A stretch of 64,000 nucleotides of DNA from CAIODY01 sp046051225 (GTDB lineage Bacteria > Bacteroidota > Bacteroidia > Chitinophagales > CAIODY01). Below are positions 26,174 to 36,164 of this stretch, in pieces (the stretch's first letter is position 1; every line of letters begins with the position of its first letter). The stretch lies in contig JBJOOR010000010.1 in NCBI GenBank assembly GCA_046051225.1, positions 1-64,000 of the forward strand. Reading direction: 5' to 3'. Both the position numbers and the translations under genes were made by a program. The notes below the pieces were generated by a model that was given only the letters and a program-made list of their open reading frames with translations, was not told the origin of the DNA and did no database searches.

Positions 26174-26193
26174 ATAGTAAAACACCCCATATT

Positions 26194-26232
26194 AAAGAGT
26201 CATTTTTTAGCTTAAAAAAATGACTCTTTTTT
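26194..26232 (+). terminator. Terminator of the T9SS gene at 24935
   Basis: AAAGAGTCATTTTTT pairs with AAAAAAATGACTCTTT, followed by a T-run. It stands between this gene and the Calx-beta gene. Confidence 0.75.
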
Positions 26233-26284
26233 TATTAAAAAAATAAGAGAAATTTAATTTATTTTTGAACAAATTTTAAAATCA

Positions 26285-29200
26285 ATGAAAAAACTATTTA
26301 CACTGTTTTTTTTAGTAATGCTGTTTAATACCTTAAAGGCGCAATACCATGTGCCATGCAGCGATTTATTTTTTAGCGAATATGTTTCGCCACAAGGCAC
26401 AGGCACATCGGGCAACAAAGCTATTGAAATATATAATCCAAGCGGCATTGCTATTAATATGAGTGGCTATGTAATTGTAAAAGCTAATAACAATTGCACC
26501 CAAGTTCAATCGTTTAATATGCCCCCATATAATTTGGCTTCGCATAGTGTATATGTAATCAATAATGGCGCAGGCACTGTAGACCCCTTGGTGGCAGCCG
26601 CCAGCGATACAACCTGGAGCAACTTAAATTTTAATGGTAATGATGCATTGTATTTAATAAATCCTAGTGGCGATACTTTAGATATATTTGGTATTATTTG
26701 CTCAAACCCCACTGGTGGCTGGCCATTGGGTGCAAGCGGCAGCATTACACAATATGTTACATTGGTGCGTAATGCAAGCGTAAATAATGGCGATACAAGT
26801 TGGAATGTGGTTCAAAATGAATGGACAATTTATCCTGCCAATACTTACTCATATTTAGGGTCGCATACGATGAACCCTTGTGGACAAAACCCAAGTGTAA
26901 ACTTTGTAACACCGCTTGATACACAATTAGAGTCGGCTGGATTGATTAATATTCCCGTTTCTATTACCAATGCTAATAATGATACCAGCAAAGTAACAGT
27001 AGTAGTAGGCATTGGCTCGGCTACTCAAAATTCGGATTTTACTTATACCACTCAAACCTTAATTTTTCCGCCTAATTCATCAGTACCAATTAATGATACA
27101 TTAAGAATCATTGATGATTTATTAGTAGAAGGAAACGAAACTGTAACTTTACAATTTATCAATCCAACAAACAATTCGGATACGCTAGATAAAGGAATTG
27201 ACAGCATTTATACATTAACAATTATCGATAATGATACGGCTGCTCAATTTTCATTTACTACACCTACTTATCAATTAGTAAATGAAAACTTAGCACCTAC
27301 CCTTCAGCTTCCCATTCATCTTTCTACCGCAAGTGCATCTATTCAAACTATTGATATAGCTGTGGATATAGCAAACTCAACCACACAACCAGCCGATTAT
27401 ACATTTACTAATCAAACAGTTTCATTTACACCAGGGGCTCAAAATATTAATATACCTATTAGCATTGTAAATGATTGCTTGCAAGAAGGATTAGAAACCA
27501 TCATTGTTCATTTAACAAATGCTACAGGTGGGGCTACAATAGGCGTTGATTCGGTATTTGTAATTGATATTGCTGCCAATGATACCATGCCAAATGTATA
27601 TTTTGCCACACCATTAGTACAAAGTGTAAATGAAAATGTAGGTACAGTATCGGTAGCTGTAAAACTAGATAGAGCATATTGCGATACCGTATTAATAACG
27701 ATTGATACAGCTACTACAAGCACCGCATATTTAGGATTAGATTATAATGCTATTAGTTTTCCTGATACCATAATATTTTATCCAGGCGATACTATCAAAA
27801 CCATTACATTAAATGTGATTGATGACCTTATTCAAGAAGGAATGGAAAACATAACACTATCTATCAGCAATTCATACAATGCAATAGCCACCACCACCCC
27901 AGCACAAATATTTATTATAGATAATGATGGCCCACCCACATTTCAATTTAATACAGCAGCCATTTCATACAGCGAAAGTGCAGGTACAATTAATATTCCA
28001 GTAAGTATTTTAAACCCCAATGCCAATGTTTCAAGCATTTGTGTGTATGCAGTTGGTGGTACAGCTACATTAGGAACAGATTATATTCATCCACCACAAT
28101 GTATTTCATTTGCTGCCAATTCTTCATCGCCAGTAATTGGCGATACTATTAAAATTGTAGATGATTTTTTAGTAGAAGGAAACGAAACAGTGATTTTAAA
28201 ATTAATGACACCATTTAATCTTTCGGGCACACCTTTATTGGGCATTGATAGTGTACTTACACTTACCATTATTGATAATGATACAGCGCCTAAACTAAAT
28301 TTTGGTTTACCCAAAACCATTAATGTAAATGAAAATGTGGGAACAATTAATGTACCTGTACATATTTCGAATACAAACTTTACAGGTTCGTTTGTATTCA
28401 ATGTATCAGCCAAAGCAGCTTCTACAGCTACATTGGGCGCTGATTATACGTTAGCAACCAACACCTATACTTTTGCTTCGGGCAATGCTACCATGAATAT
28501 TCCATTAACCATTATTGATGATTGTTTACCCGAAAATACAGAAAGCATAATACTTCATATTACAAGCCCCACTAATGGTGCATTAATTGGTATTGATTCT
28601 ATTTATACTATTAATATTAATGCCAATGATACCATGCCAGTGGTTTCATTTAATACACCTAATACAGTTTCGGTAAATGAAAATATTGGGTTGGTATCTA
28701 CCACAGTAAGTTTATCACATGCTTATTGCGATACCGTTAAAGTGTTTTATAATGTAGGCGGCACGGCATCTAATGGATTAGATTACAATAATATAATAAC
28801 TACAAATGCGGTAGTAATTTTTCCTCCAGGCAGCACTTCAAAAATTATTGCAGTACAAATTATTGATGATTTTTTAGTTGAACCTACCGAAAGTATAACA
28901 TTTGCTATATCAAATGCCAACAATGCTTCTATAGGCAATAGCAATCATACCATTAATATTTTAGATAATGATGGAGCATCGGCTCCTACTGTTCAATTTC
29001 AATCATCGGCATTAAGCTGGAGCGAAAATATTGGAACAGTGCAGATAGGTGTAACCATTACAAATCCATCAACCACAGCAACAAGCGTAGATGTAAATAT
29101 TATTGGCTCATCTGCCACTTTTGGGGTAGATTTTACAGCTTTAGCAAGCCAAACGCTTACATTTCCTGCCAACTCTACAACTACACAATATATTAGTGTT

Positions 29201-29947
29201 ACTATCATTAATGATTTATTGATTGAACCTAGCGAAACTTTTATTGCCACATTAACCAACCCTACCAATAATGCCATATTTGGCGTTAACTCATCATTCA
29301 TCGGTACAATATTAGATGATGATATTAATGCTGGTACACCTACCTTAAATTTTAATACATCATCTATTACAGTAAGTGAAAGTGTAGGCACAGTTTATTT
29401 ACCTATTACTATCACAAATTCGGGAAGTTTGCCTTTAGCATTTGCCTATACACTGGGTGGTGTTGCTACTACAAATATAGATTATATAATGGTTACTAAT
29501 TCGCCAGCCACAGTAGTAGCAGGTGTAGGTTCAACAAATTTGCAATTAAATATTTTTGATGATGCACAAGTTGAATCAACCGAAGATATTATAGTAACCT
29601 TAATACCTACTAGCAATTGTATTGTGGGTGTAAATTCAACCACAACAGTTTATATTACCAATAACGATAACCCACCACCGCCAATGGGAATAAACATTGT
29701 AAATGGTGCTGATGCAATAAAAATTTATCCTAACCCGATAGATGCAAAAGGAATATTAAAAATTATAGGAATTGAACCAGCCGATGCTACTATTGAATTA
29801 TATAATATTTTAGGTTCGAAAATTATTGCAGTAGCTGCTGAAAAGGAAATTAACTTAGCCAACTACAATTTGAATAATGGGTTTTATTTTTATAAAATAA
29901 TTTCGAAACAAGGATTAATAAAAGAAGGCAAAATTCTTTTAAAATAA
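26285..29947 (+). CDS. Giant Calx-beta T9SS surface protein
   Basis: 1220 residues. Signal peptide (to LKAQ, about 20), then a lamin-tail-like domain (about 25-180: DLFFSEYVSPQGTGTSGNKA, SGYVIVKANNNC). About eight Calx-beta repeats follow, each of 100-120 residues and recognisable by VNENVGTINVPV- or SESVGTVYLPI-like starts and the IIDND/ILDND/IAAND end (calcium-binding). Last is the sorting domain (about 1135-1220: AIKIYPNPIDAKGILKII). The protein should be surface-attached through T9SS, rod-like and calcium-dependent, typical of adhesins, but the function is unproven. Confidence 0.88.
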   Translation: MKKLFTLFFLVMLFNTLKAQYHVPCSDLFFSEYVSPQGTGTSGNKAIEIYNPSGIAINMSGYVIVKANNNCTQVQSFNMPPYNLASHSVYVINNGAGTVDPLVAAASDTTWSNLNFNGNDALYLINPSGDTLDIFGIICSNPTGGWPLGASGSITQYVTLVRNASVNNGDTSWNVVQNEWTIYPANTYSYLGSHTMNPCGQNPSVNFVTPLDTQLESAGLINIPVSITNANNDTSKVTVVVGIGSATQNSDFTYTTQTLIFPPNSSVPINDTLRIIDDLLVEGNETVTLQFINPTNNSDTLDKGIDSIYTLTIIDNDTAAQFSFTTPTYQLVNENLAPTLQLPIHLSTASASIQTIDIAVDIANSTTQPADYTFTNQTVSFTPGAQNINIPISIVNDCLQEGLETIIVHLTNATGGATIGVDSVFVIDIAANDTMPNVYFATPLVQSVNENVGTVSVAVKLDRAYCDTVLITIDTATTSTAYLGLDYNAISFPDTIIFYPGDTIKTITLNVIDDLIQEGMENITLSISNSYNAIATTTPAQIFIIDNDGPPTFQFNTAAISYSESAGTINIPVSILNPNANVSSICVYAVGGTATLGTDYIHPPQCISFAANSSSPVIGDTIKIVDDFLVEGNETVILKLMTPFNLSGTPLLGIDSVLTLTIIDNDTAPKLNFGLPKTINVNENVGTINVPVHISNTNFTGSFVFNVSAKAASTATLGADYTLATNTYTFASGNATMNIPLTIIDDCLPENTESIILHITSPTNGALIGIDSIYTININANDTMPVVSFNTPNTVSVNENIGLVSTTVSLSHAYCDTVKVFYNVGGTASNGLDYNNIITTNAVVIFPPGSTSKIIAVQIIDDFLVEPTESITFAISNANNASIGNSNHTINILDNDGASAPTVQFQSSALSWSENIGTVQIGVTITNPSTTATSVDVNIIGSSATFGVDFTALASQTLTFPANSTTTQYISVTIINDLLIEPSETFIATLTNPTNNAIFGVNSSFIGTILDDDINAGTPTLNFNTSSITVSESVGTVYLPITITNSGSLPLAFAYTLGGVATTNIDYIMVTNSPATVVAGVGSTNLQLNIFDDAQVESTEDIIVTLIPTSNCIVGVNSTTTVYITNNDNPPPPMGINIVNGADAIKIYPNPIDAKGILKIIGIEPADATIELYNILGSKIIAVAAEKEINLANYNLNNGFYFYKIISKQGLIKEGKILLK

Positions 29948-29972
29948 TACCCACAACAAATTTCAAAATTTA

Positions 29973-30006
29973 AAAACTGCACCCAAATTTGAGTGCAGTT
30001 TTTTTT
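29973..30006. terminator. Hairpin terminator
   Basis: AAACTGCACCCAAATTTGAGTGCAGTTTTT-type hairpin with T-runs on both sides. It sits between the convergent genes at 26285 and 30020. Confidence 0.8.
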
Positions 30007-30019
30007 ATTACAAAAATGT

Positions 30020-30481
30020 TTAATGATACACAATTTGCAAGATGGCATCCATTTTTTTTAATTCGGCAAAAGTAAACGTACTGTTTGCTTCGCTTACTTC
30101 AATATTAAATCTATCAAAACGCAATGTTATGTAACTATCTGTTGAGGATTCTTCACTAAAATCATAAGTAAACAAACTCAAATCAGTGCTTGTTGATTGC
30201 ACTTTCATAAACCTAAAAAATTTTGCTTCAATCATCTTCTTATCAGCATCAATAATAAGTTCAGTCAATTTTCTTTCGCTAAACAATTTATTATATCTAT
30301 AAATTAAAACAACAACTAAGAAAAGTATCATCAAAACTAAACTAATAGTATTATTTTGATTGTTGTAAATTCTAAAAACAAAAATTGCGGCTACACAAAT
30401 TGGAATCATAAAAAGTTGCTTGTAAAAATATACTTTTGTTAATGGTTGCTGTGGCTGAATAACCTGTATTGATTCCATCAT
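30020..30481 (-). CDS. Hypothetical two-helix membrane protein
   Basis: 153 residues from the ATG at 30481; an upstream in-frame TTG (30505) overlaps a possible -7 element. I do not recognise the family. Two neighbouring membrane helices (FMIPICVAAIFVFRIY and ISLVLMILFLVVVLIYRY) are followed by a soluble C-terminal domain of about 85 residues. This has the pattern of the many small photosystem/PH-like membrane proteins of Bacteroidota. A TATCTTTG (30520-30513, minus strand) lies about 32 bases before the ATG; no -33 box is clear. Confidence 0.6.
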   Translation of the reverse strand: MMESIQVIQPQQPLTKVYFYKQLFMIPICVAAIFVFRIYNNQNNTISLVLMILFLVVVLIYRYNKLFSERKLTELIIDADKKMIEAKFFRFMKVQSTSTDLSLFTYDFSEESSTDSYITLRFDRFNIEVSEANSTFTFAELKKMDAILQIVYH

Positions 30482-30710
30482 TGTATTAAATTGGTTGTAT
30501 CTCAAAGATAAATATTTATAAAAATAGAATTAACTTATTTGATAAAGAATAGCCATCTATTCTGATGTGCTGAAAGGTTTGTATCCAGCAAGTGTAGTTT
30601 CTGTTTGCACTTTAGTTAAGTGCAATCTATAATTGCCCACTATTAAAATTTATTTGTTGAACTTTTTCTTGCCTATGCTTGTTTAGCTTTACACAAAAAA
30701 TAATTTTAAG

Positions 30711-31592
30711 ATGAGTACAGTAAAATCGGTTCAACAAGTATTACCACCGCCAGCAGCACACATGGTGGGCGATGGCTTTAGGGTTCATAATTTTTTTCCG
30801 AGTGGGTATAATATGGGGTTAAAAAGAATGAGTCCGTTTGTAATGTTAGATTATAATTCGAAAGTTGAATTTCCACCAACCGATACGCCCCGTGGCGTAG
30901 GCGTACATCCACATCGTGGGTTCGAAACCGTAACAATTGCTTATCATGGCAAAGTGGCTCATCATGATAGCGCAGGCAATAGCGGTATTATTGGCGAAGG
31001 CGATGTACAATGGATGACGGCTGCATCGGGCGTATTGCATAAAGAATATCACGAAAAAGAATTTAGCAAAGCAGGTGGCATGTTTCAGATGGTGCAATTG
31101 TGGGTTAATTTGCCTGCAAAAGATAAAATGAGTGCACCTAAATATCAGGAGCTAACCAATAGCAATTTTGGTAAATATAAATCGGCAAATGGCGATGTAA
31201 TGGCTGATGTAATAGCAGGCGAACTACATGGTGTAAAAGGCGCTGCATCTACATTTACACCTATTAATATGTATAATATTACCATGAAGGCTGATGCAAA
31301 TGTAGAATTTAATTTACCCATCAATTTTAATACAGGCATTTTAGTAATTGAAGGTTCGGTGATGGTAAATAAAACTACAAATGCTGCTGCCGACCATTTT
31401 ATTTTATTTAAAAATGATGGCGAAACTATTGAACTTACAGCCACCGAAAACACAAAATTATTAGTGTTAAGCGGCGAACCGATTGATGAACCAATTGTGC
31501 CTTATGGCCCATTTGTGATGAACACAAAAGAAGAAATAATGCAAGCGTACAACGATTTTAATACAGGCAAATTTGGTGTATTAGAAGATTAA
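30711..31592 (+). CDS. Pirin-family protein
   Basis: 293 residues. Pirin bicupin with the metal-binding motif RGVGVHPHRGFETVTIAYHGKVAHHDSAGN (about 64-90; His ligands in HPHRG and HHDS) and the second cupin with VLVLSGEPIDEPIVPYGPFV. Bacterial pirins are non-haem iron proteins, sometimes quercetinases or regulators of the pyruvate node. The gene precedes a DsbA-like gene by 35 bases on the same strand. Confidence 0.88.
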   Translation: MSTVKSVQQVLPPPAAHMVGDGFRVHNFFPSGYNMGLKRMSPFVMLDYNSKVEFPPTDTPRGVGVHPHRGFETVTIAYHGKVAHHDSAGNSGIIGEGDVQWMTAASGVLHKEYHEKEFSKAGGMFQMVQLWVNLPAKDKMSAPKYQELTNSNFGKYKSANGDVMADVIAGELHGVKGAASTFTPINMYNITMKADANVEFNLPINFNTGILVIEGSVMVNKTTNAAADHFILFKNDGETIELTATENTKLLVLSGEPIDEPIVPYGPFVMNTKEEIMQAYNDFNTGKFGVLED

Positions 31593-31627
31593 AATAAGTT
31601 ATTGATTAGTAGTAAGAAAAAAATAAA

Positions 31628-32296
31628 ATGATGAAAGTAGAAATTTGGAGTGATGTAATGTGTCCGTTTTGTTATATCGGCAAGCGTAAGTTTGAAAAGG
31701 CTTTAAGCCAATTTGATGATAAAAACAATATTGAAATTGAATGGAAAAGTTTTCAATTAGATGCCACTATCGAAAGCCAACCCAATAAAACAATAAATGA
31801 ATATTTAGCCGAACGCAAAGGCATAAGTGCCGAACGGGCAAAGCAAATGAACGACCATGTAACACAAATGGCAGCCGCCGAAGGCTTAGAATATCATTTA
31901 GATAAAGCTGTGGTTGCCAACTCGTTTGATGCACATCAATTTGTACAATTTGCTAAAACAAAAAACAAAGGCAATGAAGCCGAAGAAGCCTTATTTAAAG
32001 CCTATTTCACCGATAGTAAAAATATTAGCAATCATAATTTGTTGTTAGAATTAGCAGCATCCATTGATTTGAATACTGATGAATTAAAAAATGCTTTACA
32101 ACAAAATTTATTTGCTGATAAAGTAAAACAAGATATTTATGAAGCTTCGCAAATTGGCGTTTCGGGTGTTCCATTTTTTGTGTTCGATAATAAATATGCA
32201 GTATCGGGTGCTCAACCATCTGAAACATTTTTACAAGCATTACAACATTCATTTAATGAACATAAAATTGCAAACAATAAAATAACCACCCCTTAA
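31628..32296 (+). CDS. DsbA/FrnE-family oxidoreductase
   Basis: 222 residues. Thioredoxin-fold enzyme with the active site CPFC (Cys12 and Cys15 from this start), the helical insertion and the cis-Pro segment ISGVPFF-like VSGVPFFVFDNKYAVSGAQP near 180-198, typical of FrnE proteins. No signal peptide, so it acts in the cytoplasm; related proteins are tied to oxidative-stress or metabolic isomerase roles. A second ATG at 31631 is equally possible. The next gene starts 10 bases after the stop. Confidence 0.88.
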   Translation: MMKVEIWSDVMCPFCYIGKRKFEKALSQFDDKNNIEIEWKSFQLDATIESQPNKTINEYLAERKGISAERAKQMNDHVTQMAAAEGLEYHLDKAVVANSFDAHQFVQFAKTKNKGNEAEEALFKAYFTDSKNISNHNLLLELAASIDLNTDELKNALQQNLFADKVKQDIYEASQIGVSGVPFFVFDNKYAVSGAQPSETFLQALQHSFNEHKIANNKITTP

Positions 32297-32306
32297 ATTA
32301 AATAGG

Positions 32307-32534
32307 ATGGAAACACAAAAAAACAATCCGCTACACAATATTACTTTAGAACAAATATTAAATTATTTAGTAGAAACAAAAGGTTGGGAATATTTGGGCG
32401 AAGAAGTAAATATTAATTGCTTTAAAATAAATCCTAGTGTAAAATCGAGTTTAACTTTTTTGCGAAAAACACCGTGGGCAAGAACGAAAGTAGAAAGTTT
32501 GTATTTGTATGTGAAACGAAAAAATAAAATTTAA
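32307..32534 (+). CDS. VF530-family DNA-binding protein
   Basis: 75 residues. Small protein of the VF530/DUF2132 family: NPLHNITLEQILNYLVETKGWEYLG then INCFKINPSVKSSLTFLRKTPWARTKVESLYLY. The family has a SAP-like fold and is thought to bind DNA; its role in cells is not known. It is probably co-transcribed with the FrnE gene, 10 bases upstream. Confidence 0.85.
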   Translation: METQKNNPLHNITLEQILNYLVETKGWEYLGEEVNINCFKINPSVKSSLTFLRKTPWARTKVESLYLYVKRKNKI

Positions 32535-32593
32535 TACCCCAAATACAGCAGCCTGCTTATATTTGTTTCAAATAAAAACAACAATAAAAATAA

Positions 32594-33046
32594 ATGAAAA
32601 ACATTTTTGATAAAACCGTATCTACCGAAGTAGTAAACAGAATACAATCTTTAACGGCTGATACAAAGCCAGTTTGGGGTACAATGAGTGTAGATAAAAT
32701 GTTGGCACACTGCAATGTTACTTACGAATTTTTATATGATAATATTCATGCAAAACCAAATGGCGTTAAAAAATTTATACTAAAATTATTTGTAAAGAAT
32801 ATTGTTGTAAGCGAAAAGCCTTACAAAAAATCGAGCCAAACAGCACCCGAATTTATTATTAAAGACAACAAAAATTTTGAGCAAGAAAAAAAACGATTGG
32901 TTGATTATATCAACAAAACACAGCAATTAGGCGAAGCACATTTTGATGGTAAAGAATCGCATTCGTTTGGCACATTAAATAAAACTGAATGGAACAACAT
33001 GTTTTACAAACATTTAGATCATCATTTATCACAATTTGGTGTATAA
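32594..33046 (+). CDS. DUF1569 (DinB-like) protein
   Basis: 150 residues. A four-helix-bundle DinB-superfamily protein of the DUF1569 type: VWGTMSVDKMLAHCNVTYEF (about 28-47, with the His of the metal triad) and HSFGTLNKTEWNNMFYKHLDHHLSQFG (about 122-148, with the His pair). Substrate is unknown. A TATATTTG (32557-32564) lies about 30 bases upstream. Confidence 0.85.
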   Translation: MKNIFDKTVSTEVVNRIQSLTADTKPVWGTMSVDKMLAHCNVTYEFLYDNIHAKPNGVKKFILKLFVKNIVVSEKPYKKSSQTAPEFIIKDNKNFEQEKKRLVDYINKTQQLGEAHFDGKESHSFGTLNKTEWNNMFYKHLDHHLSQFGV

Positions 33047-33068
33047 TTACCCACTACTTTGCTAAATT

Positions 33069-33111
33069 AAAAAAAAGGATAAATAGCATAACACTATTTA
33101 TCCTTTTTTTA
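33069..33111. terminator. Bidirectional hairpin terminator
   Basis: AAAAAAAGGATAAATAG pairs with CTATTTATCCTTTTTTT around a short loop, after the DUF1569 gene. Confidence 0.85.
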
Positions 33112-33228
33112 TGATACAAGAGCACCTGTATATAAATAAAGATGTTGCTTATTTTCAATTTTATTGTTCCTGAAATTATTTGCTTACATCAAATATAACC
33201 CTCAACTTAGCAGATTCTAAAAAATTCA

Positions 33229-36111
33229 ATGGCAAAAAAGAAAGAAGTAAGCACTAAAGCTTTACCCCAAATAAGCGAATACGAAATTGAGCATTTAAGT
33301 GTATATGGCGCAAGGGTTCATAATTTAAAAAATATTGATGTTCATCTACCCCGAAACAAACTAGTAGTAATTACTGGCGTAAGCGGCAGTGGCAAATCAT
33401 CCTTAGCCTTCGATACAATTTATGCCGAAGGGCAGCGCCGCTATATGGAAAGTTTTTCGGCTTATGCAAGGCAGTTTATTGGTTCGCTCGAACGCCCTGA
33501 TGTAGATAAAGTTACAGGCTTATCGCCCGTAATAGCTATTGAACAAAAAACTACTAATAAAAACCCACGAAGCACAGTAGGTACAGTAACCGAAATTTAT
33601 GATTTCATCCGTTTGCTATATGCCCGTGTAGGCGAAGCATACAGCTATGCAACAGGTAAAAAAATGGTTCGATATTCGGAAGAACAAATTATCGAACATA
33701 TTTTAACTAACTACAACGAAAAGAAAATTGCCATACTTACCCCACAAGTAAAAGGCAGAAAAGGGCATTATCGAGAGCTGTTTGAACAAGTGCGAAAACA
33801 AGGTTTTACCAAAGTACGAGTAGATGGTATTATTACAGATATTACCGACAAAATGCAGGTTGACCGTTTTAAAATTCACGACATCGAAATTATTATTGAT
33901 AGATTAGATGTAACCGAAGATGAAATATCAAGAATAAAAACATCATCGCAAACGGCCATGAAAATGGGCAAAGGCGAAATGATGATTTTAGATTATGAAA
34001 CCAATAAAATAGAACGCCTTAGCAAAACATTAATGTGTGCCGATACTGGCATTAGCTACGAAGAACCATCGCCCAATTCATTCTCGTTTAATTCGCCCTA
34101 TGGCGCTTGCCCACATTGCAAGGGCTTAGGCTCAACCTATAAAGTAAACGAAGCTTTGGTAATACCCGATGATAAAAAATCGATACAAAAAGGGGGCATA
34201 ATACCATTGGGCGAATACAAAGAAAACTTTGTTTTTATGCAATTAAATGCCATGGCAAAAACGCATAAATTTAATTTAACCGACCCTATCAATACCCTGC
34301 CATTTGCCGTTTTAAACATGATTTTGCATGGCAACATTACCGAAAAACTAACTGTACCCGAATCGCAAAAAACAGCATCGTGGTACAATAAAAACGATGT
34401 AACATTTGAAGGCGTAATACCCATGTTGGAAAGATATTTTGGCGAAACCACCAGCGAAAGTATTAGAAAATGGGCAGAGGAATTTATGGAGCTAAAAGAT
34501 TGTACCGAATGTAATGGCACAAGGCTGCGCAAAGAATCGCTTTATTTTAAAATAAACAATTTGAATATTGCCGAATTATCGAACATGGATATTTCAGATT
34601 TACATCCTTTATTCGAAGGCTTGTATGATACATTAAACGATAAGCAAAAAACAATTGCCAAAGAATTATTAAAAGAAATTGCTACCCGATTACAATTTTT
34701 ATTAGATGTAGGTTTAGATTATTTAAACCTAAACCGACCCAGCAGAACGCTTAGCGGTGGCGAATCGCAACGGATAAGATTGGCTACCCAAATAGGTTCG
34801 CAGCTTACAGGCATTACTTATATTTTAGATGAACCAAGTATTGGCTTGCATCAACGTGATAATCAAAAACTAATTCAATCTTTAAAAAAACTAACTGCAT
34901 TGGGCAACTCGGTTTTAGTGGTTGAACATGATGAAGAAATAATGCAAGCCGCCGATTTTATTGTGGATATAGGCCCCAAAGCTGGCGAACATGGTGGCAG
35001 AGTGATGGCACAAGGCACTTATGCCGAAATTTTAAAACAACAATCTGTTACTACCAATTATTTAGGAGGACATACACAAATAGAAATACCTAAAAAAAGA
35101 AGAGAAGGCACTGGCGAATTTATTGAACTTAAAGGTTGCAAGGGCAACAACTTAAAAAATGTAAATGTAAAATTTCCGTTGGGCAAAATGACAGTGGTTA
35201 CAGGCGTTTCGGGTAGTGGTAAATCTACCATCATCAACGAAACTTTGTACCCATTATTAATGCAACATTGCTATGGCAGCAAATACAAGCCGCTGGCTTT
35301 CGATTCTATTTCGAGCTTAAAAAATATTGATAAAGTAATTGAGATAGACCAATCGCCCATTGGCAGAAGCCCACGAAGCAATGCAGCTACTTATATTAAT
35401 GTGTTTTCGGATATCCGAAACCTATTTGCCATGTTGCCCGAAGCCAAAATTAGAGGGTATAAATCGGGGCGGTTTTCATTTAATGTAAAAGGCGGCAGAT
35501 GCGATGTATGCGAAGGCGGCGGCATGAAAATGATTGAAATGAATTTTTTGCCCGATGTAGAAGTATTGTGTGAAAAATGTTTGGGCAAACGATTTAATAG
35601 AGAAACTTGCGAAATAAAATACAAAGGCAAATCTATCAGCGATGTATTAGATATGACGGTTGAAGATGCTGTACCTTTATTTGAAAACATACCTACCATT
35701 CATAGGCGCATTAAAACATTGGCCGAAGTGGGCTTGGGCTATATTAAACTAGGGCAAAGTGCTATTACCCTTAGTGGTGGCGAAGCACAAAGGGTTAAGC
35801 TAGCTGCCGAACTTTGTAAAATTGATACGGGCAATACTTTTTACATATTAGATGAACCAACTACTGGATTGCATTTTGAAGATATAAGAGTATTGATGGA
35901 TGTGGTGCAAAAATTAGTAGAAAAGAAAAATACAGTGCTAATTATTGAGCATAATTTAGATGTAGTAAAACTTGCCGATTATATAATTGATATTGGCCCC
36001 GAAGGCGGCAATGGCGGCGGACAGGTTTTATTTGAAGGCACTCCCGAAGAATTAATTAAAACTAATATTGGCCATACTAGCAAATATTTAAAAATGGTAA
36101 TGAAAAAGTAG
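33229..36111 (+). CDS. uvrA: Excinuclease ABC subunit A
   Basis: 960 residues, full length. UvrA scans DNA for lesions with UvrB in nucleotide excision repair. Two ABC ATPase modules are visible: Walker A GVSGSGKSSLAF (about 49-60) and GVSGSGKSTIINE (about 662-674), with signatures TLSGGESQRIRLA and TLSGGEAQRVKLA and Walker B LDEPS and LDEPT. The zinc modules are CPHCKGLG...CTECNGTR and CDVCEGGGMK...CEKCLGKRF. It stands alone after a terminator. Confidence 0.96.
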   Translation: MAKKKEVSTKALPQISEYEIEHLSVYGARVHNLKNIDVHLPRNKLVVITGVSGSGKSSLAFDTIYAEGQRRYMESFSAYARQFIGSLERPDVDKVTGLSPVIAIEQKTTNKNPRSTVGTVTEIYDFIRLLYARVGEAYSYATGKKMVRYSEEQIIEHILTNYNEKKIAILTPQVKGRKGHYRELFEQVRKQGFTKVRVDGIITDITDKMQVDRFKIHDIEIIIDRLDVTEDEISRIKTSSQTAMKMGKGEMMILDYETNKIERLSKTLMCADTGISYEEPSPNSFSFNSPYGACPHCKGLGSTYKVNEALVIPDDKKSIQKGGIIPLGEYKENFVFMQLNAMAKTHKFNLTDPINTLPFAVLNMILHGNITEKLTVPESQKTASWYNKNDVTFEGVIPMLERYFGETTSESIRKWAEEFMELKDCTECNGTRLRKESLYFKINNLNIAELSNMDISDLHPLFEGLYDTLNDKQKTIAKELLKEIATRLQFLLDVGLDYLNLNRPSRTLSGGESQRIRLATQIGSQLTGITYILDEPSIGLHQRDNQKLIQSLKKLTALGNSVLVVEHDEEIMQAADFIVDIGPKAGEHGGRVMAQGTYAEILKQQSVTTNYLGGHTQIEIPKKRREGTGEFIELKGCKGNNLKNVNVKFPLGKMTVVTGVSGSGKSTIINETLYPLLMQHCYGSKYKPLAFDSISSLKNIDKVIEIDQSPIGRSPRSNAATYINVFSDIRNLFAMLPEAKIRGYKSGRFSFNVKGGRCDVCEGGGMKMIEMNFLPDVEVLCEKCLGKRFNRETCEIKYKGKSISDVLDMTVEDAVPLFENIPTIHRRIKTLAEVGLGYIKLGQSAITLSGGEAQRVKLAAELCKIDTGNTFYILDEPTTGLHFEDIRVLMDVVQKLVEKKNTVLIIEHNLDVVKLADYIIDIGPEGGNGGGQVLFEGTPEELIKTNIGHTSKYLKMVMKK

Positions 36112-36164
36112 ATAATAGTACAGCTTGTTGCGATACTTCGAAACAATATAACTATTCATGGGTG